The position numbers and the translations under genes are program-made. DNA of 64,000 nt, taken from Exiguobacterium acetylicum DSM 20416 (GTDB lineage: Bacteria > Bacillota > Bacilli > Exiguobacteriales > Exiguobacteriaceae). Positions within the stretch are counted from its first letter, which is position 1, and each line of letters opens with the position of its first letter. The stretch is taken from NCBI RefSeq assembly GCF_000702605.1, contig NZ_JNIR01000001.1, positions 1,044,501-1,108,500 of the forward strand. The letters run 5' to 3'. Shown here one piece after another: positions 43,052-51,094 of the stretch. The notes beneath the pieces were generated by a model, which did not search any database, was not told the origin of the DNA, and saw only the letters and a program-made list of their open reading frames with translations.

Positions 43052-43630
43052 ATGTTCAGGTTACAAGTATCCGATCACGTAGCGCTTCAATTGATCGAAC
43101 GGCACCATGCGGAAGGATTATTCGCACTCGTCGATGCCAATCGCGCACATCTCCGCGAATGGCTCGGTTGGGTCGATGGTGCAACAGAGGCAAGTACATA
43201 TCAGGAGATCGTCATTCCAGCATGGCTGCAACAGTTCGCCGATGGCAACGGCTTTACGTGTGGCATTTATCTTGAGGACGAGCTCGTTGGAACGATCAGT
43301 TTGCATGAAATTAATCGGCATCTCGGACAAACGTCGATTGGCTATTATCTAGGAGAAAAGGGACTTCGAAAAGGCGTCATGACGGACGTCGTCCGGTTCG
43401 TCACGAACTATTGTTTCGAAACGCTCGGTTTAAACCGTGTCGTCATCGAGTGTGCGACCGGAAACGTCCGGAGTAGACGAATCCCAGAACGACTCGGCTT
43501 CACGGAAGAAGGCGTCTTACGGGACGCTGAGAAATTGTACGGGACTTATCATGACCTTCAGGTCTATGCGATGTTACGACGGGACTGGACGAAAACGCAG
43601 GAGGTGGCAGCATGCGCATTGAGCAAATGA
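43052..43630 (+). CDS. GNAT acetyltransferase 2 of 3 (RimL-like)
   Basis: 192 aa, RimJ/RimL/YdaF type: LHEINRHLGQTSIGYYLGEK near 88-107, RVVIECATGNVRSRRIPERL near 130. Likely a protein N-terminal or polyamine-type acetylase. AAAGGGGAGAGG precedes. Its end overlaps the next start by 19 bases. Confidence 0.85.
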   Translation: MFRLQVSDHVALQLIERHHAEGLFALVDANRAHLREWLGWVDGATEASTYQEIVIPAWLQQFADGNGFTCGIYLEDELVGTISLHEINRHLGQTSIGYYLGEKGLRKGVMTDVVRFVTNYCFETLGLNRVVIECATGNVRSRRIPERLGFTEEGVLRDAEKLYGTYHDLQVYAMLRRDWTKTQEVAACALSK

Positions 43631-44088
43631 GTCAAGCGACGTATGACGCTTACTTACCGATCGCAATCAAAGAGTACGCGACGGATAAGTGTCGCGCCGG
43701 TACGTGGTCAGAGAACGAGTCGCTGGAGAAGGCGACAGGAGAGTTCGCTTCGCTGTTGCCAGAAGGTTTAGAGACGAAAGATCATTATTTATTTACGTTT
43801 CGCGACGAGACAGGTAGTGATGTCGGAATGGTCTGGGTCCATGTGACAAAGGGACCGCTTGGACGTGAAGCGTTCATCTTCGACGTCAAGATTACGTCTG
43901 ATAAACAAAACCAAGGCTACGGCAAGGAAGCACTCCGCTTGCTCGAAGTGATGTTAAAGCGGATGAACGTCAAGAAGATTTCTTTACACGTCTTCGCCCA
44001 TAACGAACGAGCGATTCATGTGTATCACTCGCTTGGCTACGAGACGACGGATTATCATATGTCGAAACGTCTCGATGACAGCCATTAA
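43612..44088 (+). CDS. GNAT acetyltransferase 3 of 3
   Basis: 158 aa. FIFDVKITSDKQNQGYGKEA near 88-107, FAHNERAIHVYHSLGYE near 128. CAGGAGGTGG lies inside the previous gene's end. Translationally coupled member of the GNAT array. Confidence 0.85.
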   Translation: MRIEQMSQATYDAYLPIAIKEYATDKCRAGTWSENESLEKATGEFASLLPEGLETKDHYLFTFRDETGSDVGMVWVHVTKGPLGREAFIFDVKITSDKQNQGYGKEALRLLEVMLKRMNVKKISLHVFAHNERAIHVYHSLGYETTDYHMSKRLDDSH

Positions 44089-44125
44089 AAAGCTTCCTCT
44101 TGCGCAAGCAGGAGGAAGCTTTTTC
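44087..44125. terminator. Bidirectional terminator
   Basis: AAAAAGCTTCCTC and GAGGAAGCTTTTT arms with a small TTGCGCAAG inner pair. Confidence 0.85.
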
Positions 44126-44127
44126 GT

Positions 44128-45180
44128 TTAACGCCACGTCTGTAATGTATTCGCGAACTGGATGTTCGTCTCCAGTTCTCCCGTGATCTCGCTTGCTGTA
44201 AAGTCATTGCCAGCGAGCCAGTCGGAAAAGTCGAACGTGACCGGTTCTTGATCACCACCGAGCGCGAACCAGACCTTCAACTCTTCCGGGAAGTAGGCAG
44301 ACGTATGAATCGTTCCCGCCCACTGGGCATATAAATCAGCGAAGACGCCTTTATCGGTATCGTTGAGTAGTCGGAAAGCGGACTCCGCATCTTGAATCAT
44401 GTGTTGATGGGTCTTCAACTCCATCATCCGACGTTTCGAGTCATCCAGATGATAGCGGTTTTCGTGTTGCAGCAAATCGAAGTGATTGGTGCACATGTTC
44501 GATTCCCGCACTTGGACGTCGCGTGCCGTCGCCTCGATGACGAACGAACGCGCCGATTTATCGTGGACGACATACGTGAACGATCCGCGATGCGGAATCT
44601 CCTTGACGAGTGAGATCGCGTCGTCGACCGACGTGCACATCTCGAGGATGATCCGCCCGATCATGAAACTGACGAACCCATCGCCCGGACGCCGACGATT
44701 GATGAAGTTATAGCCCATCGCAAGCCCATGTTCATTCATCCCGTCCATCCGACCGGTCACCCGTGAAGCGGGACCGATAATTGCTGATCCGCCATCATTC
44801 GGTTGAAAGACGGAAAATCGCCCATCGTACGTCATCGGATGATAGTCGTAATTGCGGACGAGGAAATTATCACCGGTCATGATCGAACAACCACTTTTCG
44901 GTCCTTCGACCCGGTAGTGCCCAAAATGCAGTAACGTATCCGGCAGAGAAAGTTCAAGTTCGTCTTGAAGTCCGAGTAGCTCGTCCCAAATATGCGGGGC
45001 GTACCGGAGAAACATCTCCTTCGTCTCGACCGGATCGACTTGAAAGCGCGGAACACGGATTTTCCAGTTGTCCTCCCGGTTATGGAGCAACTGGTTTCGT
45101 TTGACGTAACGCCCTTGTTCGCGACCGAACTCATAATGACTGCCGCGGAATTGCGTGATCTCATTGGCTACACGTTGCAT
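44128..45180 (-). CDS. C45-family Ntn hydrolase (acyl-CoA:6-APA acyltransferase-like)
   Basis: 350 aa from ATG 45180 behind AAAGGATG. The nucleophile is Cys98 in PKSGCSIMTGDN, where this family self-cleaves. FLVRNYDYHP follows, and GMNEHGLAMGYN near 148 is typical of choloylglycine/penicillin acyltransferase-like enzymes. Hydrolyses or transfers an acyl-amide; natural substrate unknown. Divergent from the chemoreceptor pseudogene. Confidence 0.8.
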   Translation of the reverse strand: MQRVANEITQFRGSHYEFGREQGRYVKRNQLLHNREDNWKIRVPRFQVDPVETKEMFLRYAPHIWDELLGLQDELELSLPDTLLHFGHYRVEGPKSGCSIMTGDNFLVRNYDYHPMTYDGRFSVFQPNDGGSAIIGPASRVTGRMDGMNEHGLAMGYNFINRRRPGDGFVSFMIGRIILEMCTSVDDAISLVKEIPHRGSFTYVVHDKSARSFVIEATARDVQVRESNMCTNHFDLLQHENRYHLDDSKRRMMELKTHQHMIQDAESAFRLLNDTDKGVFADLYAQWAGTIHTSAYFPEELKVWFALGGDQEPVTFDFSDWLAGNDFTASEITGELETNIQFANTLQTWR

Positions 45181-45295
45181 ACGATTCATCCTTTCTTCAA
45201 CTGCTGTATGCTGATTATATCGAACGTGAGGGAGAAAGTCGTACGGCAAGTCTTTACCAAAGCACATCTAAAGTATGGGAATATTGAAAAAATAG

Positions 45296-45322
45296 TCAAC
45301 TTTTTCATTCTTAAACCGATAA
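45296..45322 (+). promoter_or_regulatory. SigD-type promoter of the chemoreceptor locus
   Basis: TCAA at 45296-45299, exactly 15 bases, ACCGATAA at 45315-45322, near the flagellar consensus TAAA-N15-GCCGATAA. The chemoreceptor start follows 20 bases later. Confidence 0.6.
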
Positions 45323-45342
45323 CAAAAACGGGAGGGGATGGA

Positions 45343-47048
45343 ATGAAACATATGTCAGTCAGACGGAAGATACAAGCTTTGATCGCAACAGCCGTCGTTG
45401 CGATGCTTTTGATTGCGGGAGCAGGACTCTATTTCTTGAATCAGATGTCGAATGCTTCCCGAGCGATGTATCAGCAAAACTTAATACCGATCCAGGAAGT
45501 AGCTCAAATCCGAATCGATACACGCGCGCTCGATTCTTTTTTAGTCGAGATGATGTTAACGAAGGACGAGACGCGGGTCACGGAACTGCAAGCTGAGATC
45601 GATACGCGTCAGGCGCAGATTCGTTCGTCGGTCACGAAGGTCGAAAAAACAGGGCATTTCGATGCCAAAGAAAAGAAATAGCTTGAAGAATTAAAGGATA
45701 ACGTCCTCGCCTATGATAATTCGATGACGATCGTCCAGGATGCGGCGACGCGCAACGAGACCGAAGAAGCCTATACGGCGTATACGCAAGGTCTGGAACA
45801 AGTCCGGGATAACGTCGCGGATTCTGCGAAGTCGTTGATGGCTTCGATGACGAAGCAAGCGAAAGCGTTAGACGCTCAGAATCAAGCTGAAAAACAAACG
45901 GCCTTTTACTTAATGCTCGGCATTTTTTTCTCGCGGTTCTCTTGTTTGCAGGACTTGCGATGTACATTACACGTCTCATCACTCGTCCGATTCGTCAATT
46001 GCAGGGATGGATGGATCAATCGGGGAACGGGGACTTGACCGTCCGTGGAACATACGACTCCAAAGACGAACTTGGACAGTTGACGACGTCTTTCAACGAG
46101 ATGATTGCCTCACAGCAACAAGTCGTACTTGAACTAACCGGTACGGCTGACCGTGTCGCTGTCGCATCGGACGAGTTAAGCGTTAATGCGGAATCGACGA
46201 CGAAAGCTACGGAAATGGTCGCCGTGACGATGGAAGAGATGGCAAGCGGTGCAAGTCAACAATTGCATCAAGTATCCGACGCCTCACGGACGATTGAAGA
46301 GTTGACGACGTCGGTTCGTTACGTCGCCGGCAATGCCCAACAAATGACTGAGCGTACAGCGGATGCGATGGAAAAAGTCGAACTCGGTGGTCAAGTCGTC
46401 GGAACACTCGGCACCCAAATGGGACGGATTCAAGAAGACGTCTCTCGTCTGAGCCAAGTCATTGATGGTCTTGGTAACCGATCGCAGGAAATCGGACAAA
46501 TCACGGATTCGATCAAAGGTGTCGCGGCGCAGACGAACTTACTTGCGTTAAACGCAGCAATCGAAGCGGCGCGTGCTGGCGAACAAGGACGCGGATTTGC
46601 CGTCGTCGCAGCGGAAGTCAAGACGCTCGCGGAGCAGTCAGCGGTCTCGGCAAAACAGATCGAGTTGTTGATTCGGGTCATTCAACAAGAGACGGAAGCA
46701 TCGGTCGCCTCGATGGAGAAAGTCTCAACCGAGATGACGAGTGGAATTGCCGTTGTCGATCAAGCCGGTGCCTCATTCTCAGAAATCGAGACAGCCATCA
46801 CCGACGTGACAGGGCACGTCGAAGAAGTGTCCGGTGCCGTACAAGAAATGGCGGCAGCGAGTGAGCAGATCGCCTCCGTCATGCGAACAATTCAAGCGGT
46901 GACGGAAGGAACGGCTGCCGGAACCCAAAACATCTCCGCGTCGACCGAGGAGCAGATGGCGTCGATGGAAGAAATTTCGTCTGCGTCTCAGTCGCTTGCG
47001 ACGATGGCGGATGATTTAAAACAAGTCACAGGCAGGTTTACTGTCTAA
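45343..47048 (+). pseudogene. Methyl-accepting chemotaxis protein with amber codon and frameshift
   Basis: ATG behind GGGAGGGG. TM1 about 14-33, helical sensor domain, then an in-frame TAG at 45679 (after KEKK); the same frame goes on with LEELKDNVLAYDNS. Inside TM2 a run of seven T (45923-45929) shifts the frame: eight T would read [18 protein letters not shown] into an intact HAMP ([15 protein letters not shown]) and full signalling domain with [21 protein letters not shown] restored protein would be about 568 aa. Two lesions make it a likely pseudogene. Confidence 0.85.
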
Positions 47049-47111
47049 GTGATTAAAAACTGCGACCATTAGACTGACCTAGCAATATGAGACACATATA
47101 AAACACCTTGA

Positions 47112-48025
47112 TTAGGCTGCCTGTACACCGTATTTTTTCGGTGTCAGGTAGCCTAATTTTTCTTGGATTCGTTCTTCGTTATAGTAATTTAAGTAATTAG
47201 TAACGCGTTCAGAGACCTCATGGTCTCTTAGTGAATTAAATTTGACGTACTGGAATTCCTCGGACTTTAAATTAGAGTGGAACGATTCGATAACTGCGTT
47301 GTCCCAACAGTTTCCTCTACGAGACATGCTGCTTGTTAGGTGATTCCTTTTAACGAATTCTTGAAAGGCGTATGACGTATAGACACTTCCTTGGTCCGAA
47401 TGAAGGATGACCCCTTCGGGATAGTTTCGATTCTCAAGCGCTATCTTCAACGTATCAATCACAAGAGACGTTTGTTGATGCTCGTATAACTTGTATGCGA
47501 CGATTTCGTTATTAAAAAGATCCATGATGGTGGAAAGATATTTCGTCGTGCTGCCGTATTGGATATAGGTGATATCCGTCACCCACTTTTGATTCGGTTT
47601 ACTTGCTGTGAAATCGCGCTTGATGAGATCCGGTGCCGTTATGATGCGCTCACCTTGAGACTTCCATCTTCGCTTCGGCTTGATCCGACATTGGAGATGG
47701 TGTTTTTGCATGATTTTCTGTACGGTATTCCGATTGGCTTTTAACTGATAGATTTGCTGTAATAATGCCTTTATTTTTCGATGTCCATTCCGATACTTCG
47801 TCTGTTTACTTAGTTCAATGACGGTTTTTTCGAGCACCGAAGGTGCTTTCACAGATTCCTTAATCCAACGGTAATAGCTTGCTCTTGGTACATTCAAAGC
47901 GCTAAGAATGGCGGTGATTGTATACTTTCTCCGAAGAAACTCTACAATTTTTATGACTACTTCTTTCTCAACTCTCTTTCGATTTCCATGTACTTTTTTA
48001 AGATCTCATTTTCCATCTTCAGATG
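47112..48025 (-). CDS. IS3-family transposase OrfB (frameshift-expressed)
   Basis: The catalytic DDE domain is intact: WVTDITYI, ILHSDQGSVYTS and NAVIESFHSNLKSE supply Asp, Asp, Glu; YLNYYNEERIQEKLGYLTP is the rve C-terminal box. The frame has an ATG at 47897, but in-frame coding continues upstream (VHGNRKRVEKEVVIKIVEFL, then LNVPRASYYRW) to the slip site near 47993, so it is normally made as an OrfAB fusion by -1 frameshifting. The start given here is approximate. Confidence 0.85.
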
Positions 48026-48274
48026 TGACATTTGTCGTTCTCTCTTGTCATCCTCACTCGCAGAATCTGGACCATGTCCATAGGTATATTGTTTACCGAT
48101 TGGCTGATCAAATCGATAATGTTCGTTAGAGCGATACCATCTCATCCATGTTTTGATTTGAGATTCATTTTTGATTCCGTACTTCTCCATGATTTCTCTC
48201 GTCGTTAACTTACCACTCAGCTTTTCTTTGACTACTGCCCATTTTACTTCACTTGAATATACGTTTTTGCCCAT
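47957..48274 (-). CDS. IS3-family OrfA (HTH)
   Basis: 105 aa. Helix-turn-helix VVKEKLSGKLTTREIMEKYG and a leucine-zipper-like MSHLKMENEILKKYMEIERE. The slippery heptamer AAAAAAG (plus-strand 47993-47999), in frame as A-AAA-AAG within LKK, is the classic IS3 frameshift site that yields OrfAB transposase. Confidence 0.88.
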   Translation of the reverse strand: MGKNVYSSEVKWAVVKEKLSGKLTTREIMEKYGIKNESQIKTWMRWYRSNEHYRFDQPIGKQYTYGHGPDSASEDDKRERQMSHLKMENEILKKYMEIERELRKK

Positions 48275-48477
48275 GCAAAAACACCTCCGATGTTAGTACT
48301 TTTTAAAAGTGTACCACTCCGAAGGTGTTTTATATTGTCTCAAAATTTTAGGTTAGCCCACATGAAGGGCAACCGTCATGGTCGTTTTTTTTATTTGTGG
48401 GAATTACTGGAAAATAGGCAGGGAAGTAAGCGTGTTTCGTCGTATGTACAGGTTAAGTAAGAGGCAATGGATGGATA

Positions 48478-48981
48478 TTATGAAAGTGATTGAAGAAACT
48501 GTTTGACGGCGCGGCGGGACGTCAAATGAATGATCTGTTTATCGGACGTTGCTTCAAGTGTTGAAAGGATACTCGGTCGTTTATCAATCGGGAAACGCCA
48601 AATCCACTTCAGAAAATCAAACGATAATTTCTCCGTGCAGTCTACCGCCATATCCGGTCGACCGGTCTTGCGGTAGCGCCACGTCCGTTTCAATACCCGG
48701 TACAGACAGAGCGTCCGCGGTAGATCAAGGAAGATGATTGTATCGGCGGCATCGATTCGTAAGTCAAGCGTTCCACCGTAATTACCGTCGATAATCCACG
48801 TGTCTCGCGATATGAGTGTTTGTTGAATCTGGCGTTGTTCCTCACGCGAAACCGCCTCCCAGTTCGGACGCCACAATAAGCTGTCGAGGTGATCAACGGG
48901 ATAGTTGAGTTTTTTGCCCATCTCGCGGGCAAGCGTCGATTTACCGGATCCACCGGAACCGATCAGGATGATCTTTTGCAT
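48478..48981 (-). CDS. P-loop kinase, FlaR/topology-modulation-like
   Basis: 167 aa from ATG 48981 behind AGGAGG. Walker A GSGGSGKST at 8-16, DHLDSLLWRPNWE near 32, DGNYGGTLDLRIDAADTIIF near 67, lid R residues near 103-115. Adenylate-kinase-like fold; the family is annotated as DNA topology modulation FlaR, but a nucleotide or small-molecule kinase role is more likely. Single gene. Confidence 0.8.
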   Translation of the reverse strand: MQKIILIGSGGSGKSTLAREMGKKLNYPVDHLDSLLWRPNWEAVSREEQRQIQQTLISRDTWIIDGNYGGTLDLRIDAADTIIFLDLPRTLCLYRVLKRTWRYRKTGRPDMAVDCTEKLSFDFLKWIWRFPIDKRPSILSTLEATSDKQIIHLTSRRAVKQFLQSLS

Positions 48982-49062
48982 GCAATACCTCCTATTTTTT
49001 GTCATAGGAATTGATCATACCACGGTTTTTTAGTCGAGGATAGAACGAAAGGAGTGAATGAG

Positions 49063-49485
49063 ATGGTACCAAATTTCATAATCGAAGGGATGACGATCGT
49101 TTTTACACTACTCGTAGTCGGCTGCGGCGTGATGTGTCTCCCGAAACGATGGAAGCGGTATGGATTGATTTTGCTTGGTTTGGTGGCGATCGGGTGCAGT
49201 TTCTTTTGGTACATCCGACCGACGCTCATCAATCAACAGATTGCTGAGGATGAGAAATTGCTTAAGATAGAACTAGCACGTCGATTCCCGGATGAAGTCT
49301 ACACTACAAAAACACAAAAATTTTCGTATGAGTCTTCGGCGAATCCGGCTTCAATCGAAGTCGAATTTGCAAATGAACCTGACGTAACTTATTTTCTAGA
49401 TATGGATGGGAACCGGATTAGGCTTTCAAGTTTCACCTTTAAAAACGGAGGATTTCCACAGGATTTACAGCATGAATTCAAATGA
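49063..49485 (+). CDS. Membrane-anchored DUF3139-like protein
   Basis: 140 aa from ATG 49063 behind AAAGGAG. Two N-terminal helices (about 7-24 and 33-49), then an outside domain with VEFANEPDVTYFLDMDGN and a DLQHEFK end, related to the protein at 7643-7969. Function unknown. The repeat element at 49489 begins 4 bases after its stop. Confidence 0.6.
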   Translation: MVPNFIIEGMTIVFTLLVVGCGVMCLPKRWKRYGLILLGLVAIGCSFFWYIRPTLINQQIAEDEKLLKIELARRFPDEVYTTKTQKFSYESSANPASIEVEFANEPDVTYFLDMDGNRIRLSSFTFKNGGFPQDLQHEFK

Positions 49486-49488
49486 AGA

Positions 49489-49727
49489 GGCTGACTCAAA
49501 AAAAGAATGACGCGTCTTTTCACGCCCTTTCCTCAGACGAGACACAAGCCAGTTTTCCTGCTTCATTGAAGCAGGAAAGCGGGTCTTGTTCGTCTCTGAT
49601 AGCGCATAAATGCGCTTGTTCCTGTAGGAGTAGTGTGTGACGCGTCATTCTTTTTGTTACTAAATAAGGGAGGCAGATCATTATTCTGCCACCCTTATCT
49701 TTGTAGAGACTGACTTTTGAGTCAGCC
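49489..49727. repeat. MITE-like repeat, copy 1
   Basis: 239 bp with terminal inverted repeats GGCTGACTCAAAA (49489-49501) and TTTTGAGTCAGCC (49715-49727). Inside are a second perfect inverted pair AAAAGAATGACGCGTC (49501-49516) / GACGCGTCATTCTTTT (49639-49654) and a hairpin ATAAGGGAGGCAGA / TCTGCCACCCTTAT (49664-49698). Bases 49507-49552 recur in reverse at 57229-57274 with one mismatch. No coding capacity. It ends 8 bases from the rhodopsin stop and probably terminates that gene. Confidence 0.8.
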
Positions 49728-49735
49728 CCTTTTGA

Positions 49736-50482
49736 TTAAGTCAATTTCAAATTTTTCGTAGCAGACATCGTCTTGACGGCGAAGAAGGCAATCAGACCAA
49801 ATCCGACCTTGTTGATCAAGTCAGCGAAGTTATAGATCAATTCGCGGACGAGTTGTACCTCGATGCCGGGTGCAAACAAGGTGACCGCGTAACCGACCGG
49901 ATAGATCGCCCATCCGATCAAGATGAACAAGCGCATCTGCAACAAGGCTTCACGAATCGGGGCAGGCTTATCTTCAGCAGCTTTCGTGACGTTCGTGAAC
50001 AGCAGATAAATGATATAAAACCATGCGATACAACCAACGACGTATGCCCAAAGACCGAGTTGTGTGAAGCCACCCGCTAAATTGATGGACGACTCGCCGA
50101 TATACCCACCGATGATCATGATGATGTCCGCGATGACGAGTTTCGTTAGAAGGGAACGTCCTTTCCCACCTTTTAAACCGAGCAACAGCGGAAACTTGAT
50201 CAGTAAGAGAGGCGTCGTCACAAGCCAGTCGATGTAGCGGATTTCGGTCGGAAAGCCATCGATCTCTGACAACAAACCCGATTCCCCGACAGCTTGCTTC
50301 ATGAAATAGTAATGAATCGCAGCGACGAACGTGACGAGAGCAGCGACTGTTGCGGTCGAGCGGTATTCCGGGGCAAGGGAATTTCGTTCGACGAGAAAAT
50401 AGAGCGTACCGGCGGCCATTCCGACGAATCCGACCCAGAACATGTACTGGGTCGCAAGGACGAGGAGATTGACGTCTTCCAT
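49736..50482 (-). CDS. Proton-pumping rhodopsin (Exiguobacterium type)
   Basis: 248 aa, seven helices. Key residues: His57 (AAIHYYF) next to acceptor Asp85 (RYIDWLVTTP), Thr89, Lys96 in LLLIKFPLL at the usual donor carboxylate position, Asp221 and retinal Lys225 (NFADLINKVGFG). This set is that of the E. sibiricum rhodopsin, a light-driven outward proton pump where Lys96 replaces the carboxylate donor. AAAAGGAG precedes the start. No retinal synthesis gene is in the window, so the chromophore is made elsewhere or acquired. Confidence 0.95.
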   Translation of the reverse strand: MEDVNLLVLATQYMFWVGFVGMAAGTLYFLVERNSLAPEYRSTATVAALVTFVAAIHYYFMKQAVGESGLLSEIDGFPTEIRYIDWLVTTPLLLIKFPLLLGLKGGKGRSLLTKLVIADIIMIIGGYIGESSINLAGGFTQLGLWAYVVGCIAWFYIIYLLFTNVTKAAEDKPAPIREALLQMRLFILIGWAIYPVGYAVTLFAPGIEVQLVRELIYNFADLINKVGFGLIAFFAVKTMSATKNLKLT

Positions 50483-50633
50483 GTTGTTTCGACTCCTTTT
50501 CGTAAGTGGACACGACCTTTCATACTTTTATTTTACTGACGATACAGTCTTCAGACACCATGTCGAAACGCTCTTGATGTGTGGTCTATCAACGGTTTGA
50601 CAACATTTCGACACACTTGAGGAGGAGTGACGG

Positions 50634-51074
50634 ATGCCGAGTAAACGAATGGATCATATCAGTCTGAACGTCGTGAACCTAGAAGAAGCGATTCACTTTT
50701 TTTCGCTTTGTGGCCTCGAAGTACGCGGACGATGGGAGATGAAAGGAGAGTTACTCGATCGTTTATTAAATTTAGAGGGAGCGGAGACGGAGTGTGCTGC
50801 ACTCGGATTACCAGGTGAAGCAATCTGGCTTGAACTCGTTCGATTTAAACACCCGCGTGACACGCCTTCCGTGATCCAATCCGTCCACGCAGGTGGATTG
50901 CGTCATCTCTGTTTTGAAGTAACGGCACTCGCCGCGCTCGTCGAACGTTTAGCGGACAATGGATATCAGTCGATTGGCGACGTCGCGAATTACGAAAATG
51001 AGTATCGCCTATGTTACGTAAGAGGACCAGAAGACGTGATCATTGAGTTGGCAGAAAAAATCGGACCTGTCTAA
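50634..51074 (+). CDS. VOC-family protein
   Basis: 146 aa. Glyoxalase/bleomycin-resistance fold: MDHISLNVVNLEEAIHFFSL, LRHLCFEVTAL, YVRGPEDVIIELAEK. His8, His near 94 and Glu near 140 fit metal ligands. GAGGAGTG precedes the start. Divergent from the rhodopsin gene; TTTCGACA occurs once on each strand of the 151-bp gap. Confidence 0.8.
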   Translation: MPSKRMDHISLNVVNLEEAIHFFSLCGLEVRGRWEMKGELLDRLLNLEGAETECAALGLPGEAIWLELVRFKHPRDTPSVIQSVHAGGLRHLCFEVTALAALVERLADNGYQSIGDVANYENEYRLCYVRGPEDVIIELAEKIGPV

Positions 51075-51094
51075 GACTGGTCCGATGTATATAT

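Larger units (their letters stand above)
47088..48342 (-). mobile_element. IS3-family insertion sequence (IS150-like)
   Basis: About 1255 bp. Ends TGAGACACATATAAAACACC on the left and, reverse-complemented, TGAGACAATATAAAACACC on the right: near-perfect inverted repeats differing by one inserted base. Two overlapping transposase frames read leftward with an A AAAAAG slip site. No clear target duplication is seen (ATA versus AAA flanks). Confidence 0.88.
47063..48392 (+). terminator. Chemoreceptor terminator apparently split by the IS
   Basis: CGACCAT at 47063-47069 lies left of the insertion and ATGGTCG plus eight T at 48378-48392 lies right of it. Additional partial pairing (CTGACCTA with TTAGGTTAG) also spans the insertion. 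Inferred pre-insertion hairpin; the coordinates include the IS. Confidence 0.4.

Noticed and set aside
45942-47048. Independent short chemoreceptor starting at TTG 45942
   Set aside because: It lacks a ribosome site and begins inside TM2; it is the 3' part of the frameshifted receptor.
47085-48345. Target-site duplication of the IS element
   Set aside because: Flanks (ATA left, AAA right) do not match.
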